64,000 bases of DNA from Mycobacterium sp. D16Q13 (GTDB lineage: Bacteria > Actinomycetota > Actinomycetes > Mycobacteriales > Mycobacteriaceae). Both the position numbers and the translations under genes were made by a program. This document shows, piece by piece, positions 43,916 through 54,672 of the stretch. The stretch is taken from positions 310,001-374,000 of the forward strand of contig NZ_MAEW01000010.1 in NCBI RefSeq assembly GCF_002013375.1, given 5' to 3'. Below the pieces are notes generated by a model. It had not been told where the DNA came from. It worked only from the letters and a program-made list of their open reading frames with translations, and ran no database searches. Position 1 is the first letter of the stretch; each line of letters starts with the position of its first letter.

Positions 43916-46900
43916 GAGCTGCCGCCATGATCGCTTCGTTCACATCGCCTCCGGTCAGCTCCGCGTCGGCGATAGCCTCGAGCACGCGACGGTAGTCGCG
44001 GGGCATCACCTTGACGAAGGAGTCGCTCTGGCCGCTCCAGTCGGCCAGAATGCGTTGTCCGACAGTAGAGTCGGTCGCCGCCACATGCTTTTCGATCAGA
44101 CTGCGCAGCACCTGCTCATCGTCAGGGTCCAACGCATCCACATCGACCATCTCATCGTTGAGGTTGTCCACCAGCTGCTTGGCCGGGTCGTACACGTACG
44201 CCACACCACCCGACATACCCGCGGCGAAGTTACGCCCCGTCGGGCCGAGCACCACCACGGTGCCACCGGTCATGTACTCACACCCGTGATCGCCTACACC
44301 CTCGACGACAGCGGACGCACCCGAGTTACGCACCGCGAACCGCTCCCCCACCAGTCCGTTGAGGAAGGCCTCGCCGCTGGTGGCGCCGAACAAGATGACG
44401 TTTCCGCCGATGATGTTCTTCTCGGCCTCGAAGTCGGCCGGTGCCTCTCGCGAGGGCCGCACCGCGATGTGTCCTCCGGACAGGCCCTTGCCCACGTAGT
44501 CGTTGGCATCGCCGAACAACCGCAGCGTGATGCCTCGCGGGACGAACGCGCCGAAGCTGTTACCCGCCGAGCCGGTGAAGGTGATGTCGATGGTGTCGTC
44601 CGGGAGGCCCTCGCCGCCGTAGACCTTGGTGACCTCGTGACCAAGCATGGTGCCCACGGTCCGGTTGACGTTGGTGATCAGCGTCTCGAACTTCACCGGA
44701 GTACCGCGATCGAGCGCCTCCCGGCTCATCACGATCAGCTGCTGGTCCAGCGCCTTCTCCAGGCCGTGGTCCTGCGAACCGCTGCAGTACAGGTCCTGGT
44801 TCATGAATGCCGATTCCGGCTCCGTCAGCACCGGAGTCAGGTCGATCTTGCTGGCCTTCCAGTGCGCTATCGCCTTTTCGGTGTCCAGCGCGGCGACCTG
44901 GCCCACTGCCTCGTTGACGGTGCGGAAACCGAGCTCTGCCATCAACTCCCGAACTTCCTCGGCGATGAACAGGAAGAAGTTCTCCACGAACTCCGGCTTG
45001 CCGTTGAACCGCTCGCGCAGCACCGGATTCTGGGTGGCCACACCCACCGGGCAGGTGTCCAGGTGGCAGACACGCATCATGATGCAGCCCGAGACCACCA
45101 GGGGAGCCGTCGCGAAACCGAATTCTTCGCCGCCGAGCAGCATCGCGATCATGACGTCGCGGCCGGTCTTGAGCTGACCATCGACCTGCACGACGATGCG
45201 ATCACGCAGACCGTTGAGCAACAGCGTCTGCTGTGTCTCGGCCAGCCCCAGCTCCCACGGCGCACCGGCATGTTTCATGGAGGTCAGCGGGGTGGCGCCC
45301 GTTCCGCCGTCATGTCCGGAGATGAGCACCACGTCGGCGTGGGCCTTCGAAACGCCCGTGGCGACAGTGCCCACACCGTTCTCCGACACCAGCTTCACGT
45401 GGATACGCGCCTGCGGGTTGGAGTTCTTCAGGTCGTGGATCAGCTGCGCCAGATCTTCGATCGAGTAGATGTCGTGGTGCGGCGGCGGGGAGATGAGTCC
45501 CACGCCAGGTGTCGAGTGCCGCACCTCGGCAACCCACGGGTACACCTTGTGCGCGGGCAGCTGACCGCCCTCACCTGGCTTGGCGCCCTGCGCCATCTTG
45601 ATCTGGATATCGGTGCAGTTGCTCAGGTAGTGCGAGGTGACACCGAACCGGCCGGAGGCCACCTGCTTGACCGCACTGCGCCGCCAGTCGCCGTTCTCGT
45701 CGGGGGTGAACCGTCGCGGATCCTCGCCGCCCTCGCCGGAGTTCGACCGGCCGCCCAAGCGATTCATGGCGATTGCCAGGGTCTCGTGTGCCTCGGCGGA
45801 GATCGAGCCGAAGCTCATCGCACCAGTCGAGAAGCGCTTGACGATCTCGCTGGCGGGCTCCACCTCGTCGATGGAAATCGACGGACGCCCGCTGTCTTCG
45901 GGGGTCTTGAACTTCAGCAGACCGCGCAGGGAGGCCATCCGCTCGCTCTGGTCGTCGACCAGAGCGGTGTACTCCTTGAACACCGAGTACTGGCCGGTCC
46001 GGGTGGAGTGCTGCAGCTTGAAAACGGTGTCGGGGTTGAACAGGTGGTACTCACCCTCGCGGCGCCACTGATACTCGCCGCCGACCTCCAGTTCCCGGTG
46101 CGCCCATTCTTCGGGGCGCTCCAGGAAGGCCAGGTGGTGGCGCGAGGCGACATCGGCAGCGATCTCGTCCAGGCCAATACCGCCTGTGGGGCAAGACAGT
46201 CCGATGAAGTATTCGTTCAGAAGCTCCTGCGACAGGCCGATGGCCTGGAACAGCTGGGCACCCGTGTAGGAGGCCAGTGTGGAGATGCCCATCTTGGACA
46301 TGACCTTGAGCACGCCCTTGCCCGCGGCCTTGATGTAGTTGCGGATCGCCTTGTCGCGCTCCACACCCGAGATCATGCCGCGGTCTATCAGGTCCTCGAT
46401 GGACTCGAAAGCCATGTAGGGGTTGACGGCAGCCGCACCGAAACCGACCAGCGCCGCCACATGGTGGACCTCGCGGGCGTCCCCGGCCTCGACGACGAGC
46501 CCGACCTTGGTGCGGGACCGTTCACGCACGAGGTGGTGGTGCACCGCCGCAACAGCCAAAAGCGAAGGGATGGGCGCCATCTGGTCGTCCGACTCGCGGT
46601 CGGACAGGATGATGACCTGTGCGCCGTCGGCGATGGCGGCGGAAACCTCCGCACGCACCGACTCGAGCGCGGTCCGCAACCCGGCGCCCCCTTCGGCGAC
46701 GGGGTACAGGCAGCGGATCACGCGGCTGGAGAATCCATGCGGCCGACCGTTGACCTGATCCAGCGGATCAAGGTGGATGAGCTTGTCCAGCTCGTCGTTG
46801 TGCAGCACCGGCTGCGGCAGCAGGATCTGGTGGCACGACTCAGCGGTCGGGTGCAGCAGATCGCCCTCGGGGCCGATCACACCGCCGAGACTGGTGACGA

Positions 46901-48500
46901 CCTCCTCACGAATGGCATCCAGTGGCGGGTTGGTGACCTGCGCGAAAAGCTGCTGGAAGTAGTCGAACAACATCCGGGAACGGTTGGACAGCACCGCGAT
47001 CGGGGTGTCGGTGCCCATCGACCCGAGGGCCTCGGCACCCGTGCGGGCCATCGGCGCGACCAGGAGGTTGATCTCCTCGTAGGTGTATCCAAATACCTGC
47101 TGGCGCAACACGATCCGGTCGTGCGGCATGTGCTGGTGCGGCCGGTCAAGCAGCTGCTCCATGCGCACCAGACCTTCATCGATCCACTGCTGGTACGGCT
47201 CTGCCGCGGCGAGCTCCGCCTTGACCTCTTCATCAGAGACGATGCGGCCCTGGGTGGTGTCCACCAGGAACATGCGGCCGGGCTGCAGGCGGGTGCGCTG
47301 CACCACGGTGGACGGGTCCAGATCGAGCACGCCCGCCTCGGAGGCCATCACGACGAGTCCGTCGGTGGTCACCCAAACACGGCCCGGCCGTAAGCCGTTG
47401 CGATCGAGCACGGCGCCCACGATGGTGCCGTCGGTAAAGCAGACCGAGGCCGGCCCGTCCCAGGGCTCCATGAGAGAGGCGTGGTACTCGTAGAAGGCGC
47501 GCCGCTGCGGGTCCATGGACTCATGCCGTTCCCACGCCTCGGGAATCATCATCAGCACCGCATGGTGCAAGGGGCGGCCACCCAGGTGCAGCAGCTCCAG
47601 TGCCTCGTCGAACCGCGCCGTGTCCGAGGCACCGCGCGTACAGATAGGGAAGATCTTGTCGAGCTGAGCGGGATCACCGAAAACGTCGGTCTTGATGAGC
47701 GCCTCGCGGGCCCGCATCCAGTTCTCGTTGCCTGCGACAGTGTTGATCTCACCGTTGTGTGCCACCCGGCGGTAGGGATGGGCGAGCGGCCAGGATGGGA
47801 AGGTGTTGGTGGAGAACCGCGAGTGCACGATGCCCAGTGCGCTCTCGACCCGCTCGTCCTGTAGATCGAGGTAGAACGCCCGCAGCTGCGGCGTGGTCAG
47901 CATGCCCTTGTACACAAAGGTGCGACCGGAAAGGCTTGGGAAATAGACGGTTTCCTCACCGAGGCTGCCCCGGCCGGAACCCTGGTTACCCAGCTCGTGC
48001 TCGATGCGCTTGCGCACCACGTAGACGCGCCGTTCCAGATCGATGCCCGAGGCACCAGAGATGAACAGCTGCCGGAAGGTCGGCATGGCGTCGCGGGCGA
48101 GGGCACCCAGCGATGAGTCGTCGTGAGGAACCTCACGCCAACCCAGAACGGTCAAACCTTCTGCCTCGACGATCTTCTCGACGGCTTCGCACGCGGCGGC
48201 GGCGTCCTTGGACCCCTGGGGCAGAAAGGCGATTCCGGAGGCATAGCTGCCCTCGGCGGGCAACTCGAACTCCACAACGGCACGGAAGAACTTGTCCGGG
48301 ATCTGCAGCATGATTCCGGCGCCGTCACCGCTGTTCGGCTCGGCTCCCGCGGCACCACGGTGCTCCAAGTTCAGCAGTGCGGTGATGGCCTTGTCCACGA
48401 TGTCGCGGCTGCGCCGGCCGTGCATATCCACGACCATGGCGACACCGCACGCATCGTGCTCGTAGGCCGGGTTATAGAGCCCGGTCGCGGGGTGTGGCAT
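43908..48500 (-). CDS. gltB: Glutamate synthase, large subunit
   Basis: A 1530-residue protein, as at Rv3859c. The glutaminase domain starts with the nucleophile Cys18 in [13 protein letters not shown], which needs propeptide removal. The FMN/synthase domain contains [19 protein letters not shown] and the Fe-S cysteines in [17 protein letters not shown]. The C-terminal beta-helix domain has [21 protein letters not shown] and ends in the glycine-rich repeats. It ligates ammonia to 2-oxoglutarate with GltD. A large antisense frame lies inside but is a shadow. Confidence 0.98.
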
Positions 48501-48949
48501 GGCTGCTCGTCTCGTCTCCAGGGCCTAGCCAAGCGCATCACTTGGATGCGCCCGTCAATGCCCTCCTCGAAGGTGCCTCACAGACCTTCACCAGGGGTGG
48601 TGACGAAGGCCCGTTGGCCCTTGTCCGTAGCGTCCTTCTCGGCCGTCTGCTGGGTGTGCTCGCGGTGACGATGAGGCACCCACCGGACACCTTTGACCAG
48701 CGGATCTCGTGCCCCGACGCGACAAGTAATCAAAACGATATGTCAGGAACCCCGGTAGACGCCAACTCGGGTGGTTAGATGGCGCGACACCTCGCAGCGT
48801 CATTCTCTCAACGCGTAGGTCAACGCCCGTTTCCACGACAAACGCTGGTGAACCCCGTATTGAACATCACGCCTTTTTCTGTGCACCCGCAGTGATTTAC
48901 AATCTCCTCCATCACGTAAGCGCAGTGGTGCGCAGGATTCGGAGGATGC
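48501..48949. other. Intergenic region between gltB and the SDR operon, with hairpin
   Basis: No gene is supported in these 449 bases. Just upstream of gltB, GCGCATC (48533-48539) and GATGCGC (48545-48551) form a perfect seven-bp hairpin with a five-base loop in what is likely the gltB leader. Divergent promoters are expected here for gltB and the SDR operon. I see no recognised riboswitch or consensus nitrogen-control site. Confidence 0.5.
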
Positions 48950-49786
48950 ATGACATCCGGCAGTGCCCAGCGCAACAGCCTGGTGGTGGTGACCGGTGGC
49001 GGAAGCGGCATCGGCCGCGAAACGGCACTGGCCTTTGCCCGCCAGAGCGCCCGCGTCGTCGTCGCCGATATCAACCTCGACACCGCCAATGAGACGGTCG
49101 GGCTCGTCGAAAAGCTGGGCGGCACCGCCTACCCCTACGCCCTGGACGTCGCCGACGAGAGCGCCGTCACCGCCTTCGCCGACGAGGTGTGCAGTGCCCA
49201 CGGCGTGCCGGATGTCCTGATCAACAATGCCGGCATCGGCCAGGCCGGCCGATTCTTCGACACCCCGTCCGCGGACTTCCAGCGAGTGCTCAACATCAAC
49301 TTGGGCGGAGTCGTCTACGGCTGCCGCGCCTTCGGGCCACGGATGGCCGAGCGCAAGAGCGGCCATATCGTCAACATCTCCAGTGCCGCCGCGTACACGC
49401 CGATCCCCGAGATGGGCGCCTACGCAACCAGCAAGGCGGCTGTGTTCATGTTCTCCGACGTGCTGCGTGGCGAGCTCGGCCGCGACAAGGTCAAGGTGAG
49501 CACCATCTGCCCGGGCATCGTCAACACGAACATCATTCGTACCACGCAGTTTTCGGGCCTGTCGTCCGAAGACGAAGCGCATCGTCAGCGGCAGGGCGCT
49601 GGGCTGTACGCCAAGCGCGGATACGGCCCCGAGAAGGTCGCCAGGGAGATCGTCAACGCCGTCACCAAGGGCAAGTCGGTCGTCCCGGTAACCCCGGAAG
49701 CACATGTGCAGTACCACCTCAGCCGCCTGGCCCCAGCGCTGAACCGGTTCTTCTGGGGCAACCTTGGCAACAAGCTCAACAAATAG
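48950..49786 (+). CDS. Short-chain dehydrogenase/reductase
   Basis: A 278-residue classical SDR with TGGGSGIGRETALAFA, ADINLD (Asp for NAD preference), NNAGIGQAG and the catalytic Ser/Tyr/Lys in NISSAAAYTPIPEMGAYATSK. A hydrophobic C-terminal stretch with LAPALNRFFWGNLGNKLNK may touch the membrane. First gene of a tight three-gene unit with the PF10118 protein and an oxidoreductase. GGAGG precedes the ATG. Substrate unknown; a lipid aldehyde or ketone is plausible from the partners. Confidence 0.9.
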   Translation: MTSGSAQRNSLVVVTGGGSGIGRETALAFARQSARVVVADINLDTANETVGLVEKLGGTAYPYALDVADESAVTAFADEVCSAHGVPDVLINNAGIGQAGRFFDTPSADFQRVLNINLGGVVYGCRAFGPRMAERKSGHIVNISSAAAYTPIPEMGAYATSKAAVFMFSDVLRGELGRDKVKVSTICPGIVNTNIIRTTQFSGLSSEDEAHRQRQGAGLYAKRGYGPEKVAREIVNAVTKGKSVVPVTPEAHVQYHLSRLAPALNRFFWGNLGNKLNK

Positions 49787-49795
49787 GAGGACATC

Positions 49796-50713
49796 ATGGC
49801 GCGCAATACAACTGAGGCCACTGGCCTGCACGTCGTACCGACCGAGCCCGGCGAGGTCGTACTGCGGCCGCGCAATGTCCAGTTCGACACGAGCCACACC
49901 CCGCTGCACTGGATTCCCAATGAGCCCATCGTCTCGCACTTCATTTCTGCCTTCAATCTGCTTCTGCCGGAAGGGGAACGGGCCTTCGTAGACACCTTCA
50001 CCCGTGCGCTGCCGTACGTGAAGGACGACAAGATCCGGGAAGCGATGATCGGATTCATGGGTCAGGAGGCCGTGCACGCCGAGACCCACAGCAAGGTGCT
50101 GGGCGACTTCCTGGAGAAGAACGGCATCAACGTCGCGCCCGCGATCACCCAGATCGAATACATCACCCACATGCTGGAGCGCACCAACGAGCTGCGCAGC
50201 GAGAAGCTCCGCTACCGGGTGATGGTGGAGAAGCTGGCCCTCATCGCGGGTATCGAACACTTCACCGCCGTGCTGGGCGACTGGGTGCTGAACCACCCCT
50301 TCGAGAAGTTCAATGCCGACGCGGAGATGGTGGACCTGTTCCGCTGGCACGGCGCCGAGGAGGTCGAGCACCGCAGCGTCGCATACGACGTCGCCCGGTA
50401 CTTCCAGATCCGTCGCGGGCACATGATGCTGACCTTCGTGCTGGCCACCCTGCTGCTCGTCGGAGTGATGCTGCGTTACACCAAGTTCTTGGTGCGGCAG
50501 GACCCGTCGCTGCCCAACTACGGCGTCTTCGGTGTGCTGCGGCAGATGAACAAGGCCATGAAGCGGGGAGCGTTCCTGCGGTGGCGTGAGCTGGCCAAGT
50601 CGGCGATGGAGTTCATGCGTCCGGGCTTCTCCCCCGACCAGGTGGGCAGCACGGCACAGGCGGTGGCATACCTGAGTACGTCACCCGCCGCGAAGGCCGC
50701 GGCCGGCTACTGA
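49796..50713 (+). CDS. PF10118 metal-dependent hydrolase-like (ferritin-like) protein
   Basis: A 305-residue protein. Helical bundle with metal-binding motifs GFMGQEAVHAETHSKV, LALIAGIEHFTAVLGD and RWHGAEEVEHRSVAYDV, the pattern of a di-iron or mononuclear site in PF10118 (predicted metal-dependent hydrolases). A membrane segment LTFVLATLLLVGVMLRY is near residue 215. Flanked by an SDR and a ferredoxin-reductase-type protein, which suggests it is an iron oxygenase receiving electrons from the latter rather than a hydrolase. That idea is inference. Confidence 0.82.
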   Translation: MARNTTEATGLHVVPTEPGEVVLRPRNVQFDTSHTPLHWIPNEPIVSHFISAFNLLLPEGERAFVDTFTRALPYVKDDKIREAMIGFMGQEAVHAETHSKVLGDFLEKNGINVAPAITQIEYITHMLERTNELRSEKLRYRVMVEKLALIAGIEHFTAVLGDWVLNHPFEKFNADAEMVDLFRWHGAEEVEHRSVAYDVARYFQIRRGHMMLTFVLATLLLVGVMLRYTKFLVRQDPSLPNYGVFGVLRQMNKAMKRGAFLRWRELAKSAMEFMRPGFSPDQVGSTAQAVAYLSTSPAAKAAAGY

Positions 50714-51852
50714 TGTTCGATCGCTTTCGCCGCACGCCGCAGCCCACCCCCCAGCGCAAGCGTCCCTCGCTGCCGCCCACGCTGTACGGCACTCTGCCGG
50801 TTTCACCCACCATCGCGCTCGGCACCGCGCTGTTCCCGATCGCGGTCCGGGCCATCGGCGCCCTGCTGATTCTCAAGAAGCCACCCGAGAATCACGTCGA
50901 CCGGACGCTGACGCTGGTCGTGAAGGACCGCTGGATCGAGGCCAAGGACCAGGACGTGGCCAGCCTTGTCCTGGCCGCGCCCGACGGGGAGCGACTCCCA
51001 CCCTGGCATCCCGGTGCCCACCTGGATCTGCTGCTGCCTTCGGGCAGGATGCGGCAGTACTCGCTGTGCGGTGACGTCTCGGATCCCTTCCACTACCGCA
51101 TCGCCGTGCGTCGTATCCCCGAAGGCGGCGGTGGCTCCATCGAGGTGCACGACGCGCTTCAGATCGGTTCCACGGTATCCATCTTGGGACCACGCAATGC
51201 GTTCCCGCTGGCCATGACCCAGCCCGGGCCGCGCAAGCTGCACTTCGTAGCCGGCGGCATCGGCATCACGCCAATCCTGTCGATGATCGCCTTCGCCGAG
51301 CAGCTGGGTAAGCCATGGACCATGGTGTACACAGGCCGGAACCGCGATTCGCTCCCGTTCCTCAACGAGCTCAAGCGATTCGGCGATCGCGTGATCGTGC
51401 GAACCGACGATCAGTCAGGCCTGCCCACCGCCGACGACCTGCTGCCCGAGGTGGGCGAGAACGACGCGGTGTACTGCTGTGGTCCCGCTCCGATGCTTGC
51501 CGTCCTGCAGCGACGCCTGCTCGAAATGCCCTCGGTGGAGCTGCATTTCGAGCGATTTGCCGCCGCACCTGTGGTGGACGGTCATCCGTTCGAGGTGCAG
51601 CTGGGCCCCGGCGGGCCGGTGCTCGAGGTGCCCGCCGATCGCACGGCGCTGGACGTCATCAAGAAACAGCTGCCGCATGTGGCGTATTCATGCCAGCAGG
51701 GTTTCTGCGGCACCTGCCGGGCGAACGTGCTCGCGGGCACCGTGGACCATCGGGACCAGATCCTGACCGAATCCCAGCGGGACGAGGGGCAGATCCTGAC
51801 CTGCGTGTCCCGCGGTGAGGGTCGTCTGGTGCTGGACCTGCCCGCCGAGTAA
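50713..51852 (+). CDS. Ferredoxin-reductase-type oxidoreductase with C-terminal 2Fe-2S domain
   Basis: A 379-residue reductase of the phthalate dioxygenase reductase type. An N-terminal hydrophobic segment (TIALGTALFPIAVRAIGALLIL) is followed by the FMN/FAD domain (MRQYSLCGD), the NAD domain (VAGGIGITPILSM) and a plant-type 2Fe-2S domain with CQQGFCGTCRANVL and a final Cys in ILTCVS. It is the likely electron donor for the PF10118 protein. TGATG overlap with it. Confidence 0.9.
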   Translation: MFDRFRRTPQPTPQRKRPSLPPTLYGTLPVSPTIALGTALFPIAVRAIGALLILKKPPENHVDRTLTLVVKDRWIEAKDQDVASLVLAAPDGERLPPWHPGAHLDLLLPSGRMRQYSLCGDVSDPFHYRIAVRRIPEGGGGSIEVHDALQIGSTVSILGPRNAFPLAMTQPGPRKLHFVAGGIGITPILSMIAFAEQLGKPWTMVYTGRNRDSLPFLNELKRFGDRVIVRTDDQSGLPTADDLLPEVGENDAVYCCGPAPMLAVLQRRLLEMPSVELHFERFAAAPVVDGHPFEVQLGPGGPVLEVPADRTALDVIKKQLPHVAYSCQQGFCGTCRANVLAGTVDHRDQILTESQRDEGQILTCVSRGEGRLVLDLPAE

Positions 51853-51866
51853 CACCTCTGCACCGA

Positions 51867-51917
51867 GACCGAGGTTGTGGCGAATGTGTGCGAGACCTAT
51901 ACGCCATAACCTCGGTC
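51867..51917. terminator. Terminator hairpin after the oxidoreductase gene
   Basis: 16-bp arms (51867-51882 and 51902-51917) pair with one mismatch around a 19-base loop, beginning 14 bp after the stop. The arms start GACCGAGGTT and end AACCTCGGTC. Confidence 0.7.
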
Positions 51918-51978
51918 GGGGCGGAACGCCTCCGTGTCGGTTCACCGGGCGTTCATCGGCTCACAGGAAACTGTGCCG

Positions 51979-53538
51979 ATGCGCATCTCCCACGCAGCCA
52001 CGGCTCTCACATCCGCACTGATCCTGGCGCTGGCGCCGTCCGCGGCCGCCGGCCCGCCCTCGGATTCCCCTGAGGTACCCGTCGGCGATATCGCCAAGAC
52101 CGGTGGCGCCAACCGCACCAAGGGCGGGCGCGACGGCGATAAAGCGGCGGATCTGCGGAATTCGGTGCTGGGCCGCAACGCCAAGAACGTCATCCTGCTG
52201 ATCGGTGATGGCATGGGGACCTCGGAGATCACCTCGGCGCGCAACTACCAGCACGGCGCGGCCGGGACGCTTCCCGGACTCGACGCGCTGCCGATCACCG
52301 GCGAGTACACCACGTTCGCCCTCACCAAGGACGGTCCCGAGAAGGGCAAGCCCGACTACGTGACCGACTCGGCGGCCTCCGGCACCGGATGGGCCACCGG
52401 GACCAAGACCTACAACGGCGCCATCTCGGTTGACCTCGACGGCAAGCCGCTGGACACGATCCTGGAGATCGTGCAGAAGCAGGGCTTCGCGACCGGAAAC
52501 GTCACCACCGCGGAGCTGCAGGACGCCACCCCGGCGGTGCTTACCGCTCATGTCACCGATCGGGACTGCAAGGGCCCCAAGGAAACCTTGGAGAAGTGCG
52601 CAGGTAACGCCGTCGACAACGGCGGCAAGGGCTCTATCTCCGAGCAGCTGGTGAGTACCCGCGCAGACATCAGCCTCGGCGGCGGCGGCAAGTACTTCGA
52701 GGAGACCATCACCGCCGGCGAGCACAGGGGTAAGACCTCGCTGGATGTCGCCAAGGCCACCGGCTACCAGTTACCCACCACCGCAGGTGATCTCAACAAG
52801 GTCAACAACCTCGACAACCCGGTACTGGGAGTGTTCGGCAAGGGCAACCTGCCGGTGCAGTGGGACAAGGTGCCCGCGGCGGTCCCCAACGGCGGCAAGC
52901 TGCCCGCGACCACCTGCCAGGCCAACCCCGAGCTGCCCAAGGATCAACCGCAACTCTCCGCGATGACGACTAAAGCCATTGATCTGCTGGTGAACTCGAA
53001 GAAGGGCCAGGACAAGGGCTTCTTCCTGCAGGTGGAGTCGGCATCGATCGACAAGCAGGACCACGCGGCCAACATCTGCGGTCAGATCGGCGAGACCATC
53101 GCTCTGGACGAGGCGGTCGCTGCCGCCCTGGACTTCGCCCGTAAGGACGGCAACACCCTGGTGATCGTGACCGCCGATCATGGTCACTCCTCGCTCATCG
53201 TTCCCGAGGACTTCGACAATCCGACCGCGCTGTCTGTCGCGGTGAAGACTGCCGACGGCGCCACCATGCGGATCATGTACCCCACCGCACCGGAGGGTGA
53301 ATCGCAGACACACACCGGAACTCAGGTGCGCATCGCGGCTTACGGTCCGGGTGCCGCGAATGTCTCCGGCCTCACCGATCAGACCGACAACTTCAACACG
53401 ATCGTCGGGGCACTGCTGGGATCCAAGAGCCCCGACGCCTCGAACGGTCCGTCCTGGTGGCTGGCCGGCGGAATTACTGTGGTGGCGGCCGCCGTGGCTG
53501 CCGCGGCCGCGTTCGTCCTGGGCAGGCGCCGGGCCTAA
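51979..53538 (+). CDS. phoA: Alkaline phosphatase, exported
   Basis: A 519-residue phosphate-releasing enzyme. Signal peptide from MRISHAATAL to SAAA. Metal and nucleophile sites are intact: LLIGDGMGTSEITSARNY, the Ser in DSAASGTGWATGTKTYNG, VESASIDKQDHAANICGQ and VTADHGHSS. A C-terminal hydrophobic segment (AGGITVVAAAVAAAAAFVL) followed by GRRRA suggests membrane anchoring after export. ATG with AGGAAA eight bases upstream. No PhoB-type box was found. Confidence 0.93.
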   Translation: MRISHAATALTSALILALAPSAAAGPPSDSPEVPVGDIAKTGGANRTKGGRDGDKAADLRNSVLGRNAKNVILLIGDGMGTSEITSARNYQHGAAGTLPGLDALPITGEYTTFALTKDGPEKGKPDYVTDSAASGTGWATGTKTYNGAISVDLDGKPLDTILEIVQKQGFATGNVTTAELQDATPAVLTAHVTDRDCKGPKETLEKCAGNAVDNGGKGSISEQLVSTRADISLGGGGKYFEETITAGEHRGKTSLDVAKATGYQLPTTAGDLNKVNNLDNPVLGVFGKGNLPVQWDKVPAAVPNGGKLPATTCQANPELPKDQPQLSAMTTKAIDLLVNSKKGQDKGFFLQVESASIDKQDHAANICGQIGETIALDEAVAAALDFARKDGNTLVIVTADHGHSSLIVPEDFDNPTALSVAVKTADGATMRIMYPTAPEGESQTHTGTQVRIAAYGPGAANVSGLTDQTDNFNTIVGALLGSKSPDASNGPSWWLAGGITVVAAAVAAAAAFVLGRRRA

Positions 53539-53595
53539 CTCCGGCGAACATCGGACAGCTAAGCGCAATCTCCGGAGACGCGCGGCTGAACCACG

Positions 53596-53659
53596 CCACC
53601 GAGTGGGAATCTCACGAGGAAATCCGGCCGATTCTCCTCGTGAGATTCCCACTCGGTGG
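53596..53659. terminator. Perfect bidirectional terminator hairpin
   Basis: 25-bp perfectly complementary arms (53596-53620 and 53635-53659) surround a 14-base loop. It lies between the convergent stops of the phosphatase and the TauD-type gene, 57 and 10 bp from them. The arm core reads GAGTGGGAATCTCACGAGGA. No T-tract follows either arm. Confidence 0.85.
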
Positions 53660-53668
53660 CCAGCAGCC

Positions 53669-54601
53669 CTAGGCCACCAGCCGCTTCGGGTTGTCGATCA
53701 CCGAGTAGTCGCTGGCGTCCCCGGCGATTACCCGGCTGCTTTCACCATTGACACCGACCGGCACATCACCGGCAAGCGTCACGCGATGCATCCGGCGCCG
53801 CTGATCGCCGTAGTCAGAGACCGCGTAATGCTGGGTGGCCCGGTTGTCCCACATCGCGACATCACCTAGCTCCCAGTTCCATCGAATCGTGTTCTCCAAC
53901 CAGGTAATCCGATCCTGGAACATTCGGAAGAGCGCCTGCGACTCGCTGACGCTCACGTCCAGGATCCGCTTGACGAAGTTGCCCAGCAGCAGTGCCTTCT
54001 CACCCGTCTCTGGGTGCACCCGGACCACCGGATGATGCGCCTCGAAATGTGTCGCCCCGAACTCGCGCACATACTTGGATCCGGACCCCGCCTTGGCCAG
54101 CAGCTCCGCGACCTTGGCGGGATCAACCTGGGCGTAATCGAATTGGTTGTTGTGCATGGCCCACAGATTGTCTGCCAGCTCCTGCAAGGCCCTGGGCAGC
54201 TGCCGGTAGGCCGCGACCGTCGAGGTCCAGGTGGTGGTTCCGCCGTACGGTGGCAATTCGACCGCCCGCAGGATCGACGCCTTGGGAATCCGGTCCACGA
54301 AGGTGACATCGGTATGCCACTGGTTGGCGCGGCCACCCTCCTCCGAGTCGAGCCGCATGACGCGTTCACCGTCGAACTTGAGCGTGGGATGCGCAGACGT
54401 CGGCGCGCCCATGCACCGGGCGAACGCGAATTGCGCCTCGTCATCGAGGTGATGCTGGCGGCGAAAGAAGATCACCTTGTGCTCCAGCATCGCCTGGTTG
54501 ATGGCGGCCGCGGTCTCGGCATCCACCTCTCCGAGACGTACGCCCTCGATGCGGGCGCCGATGTTCTCGCCTAGCTTCACCACGTTGAAATCGCTGCTCA
54601 T
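53669..54601 (-). CDS. TauD/TfdA family 2-oxoglutarate-dependent dioxygenase
   Basis: A 310-residue Fe(II)/2-oxoglutarate oxygenase. The iron-binding HxD is in RANQWHTDVTFVD, the distal His in WDNRATQHYAV, and the 2-oxoglutarate Arg in GDQRRRMHRVTL. The family includes taurine dioxygenase and alkylsulfatases (AtsK, Rv3406), which desulfonate or desulfate small organics. Divergent from a TetR gene with a perfect palindrome between. The upstream start follows a weak Shine-Dalgarno. Confidence 0.92.
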   Translation of the reverse strand: MSSDFNVVKLGENIGARIEGVRLGEVDAETAAAINQAMLEHKVIFFRRQHHLDDEAQFAFARCMGAPTSAHPTLKFDGERVMRLDSEEGGRANQWHTDVTFVDRIPKASILRAVELPPYGGTTTWTSTVAAYRQLPRALQELADNLWAMHNNQFDYAQVDPAKVAELLAKAGSGSKYVREFGATHFEAHHPVVRVHPETGEKALLLGNFVKRILDVSVSESQALFRMFQDRITWLENTIRWNWELGDVAMWDNRATQHYAVSDYGDQRRRMHRVTLAGDVPVGVNGESSRVIAGDASDYSVIDNPKRLVA

Positions 54602-54628
54602 GGCCCTTTCCTTCTGTTCGACGCGTTA

Positions 54629-54648
54629 GTGTAGTCAATTGACTACAC
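54629..54648. promoter_or_regulatory. Perfect 20-bp palindromic operator between TauD and TetR genes
   Basis: GTGTAGTCAATTGACTACAC is a perfect palindrome with the TauD start 28 bp to one side and the TetR start 25 bp to the other. Typical TetR operator position for coordinate repression. Confidence 0.88.
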
Positions 54649-54672
54649 CTGGTCATCCGCTACTGTACACAC

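Noticed and set aside
48494..48778. 94-codon plus-strand frame upstream of gltB
   Set aside because: Overlaps the gltB start and leader, with no domain and no ribosome site.
48800..50422. 540-codon frame on the minus strand across the SDR and PF10118 genes
   Set aside because: Antisense shadow of two clear plus-strand genes; no domain features.
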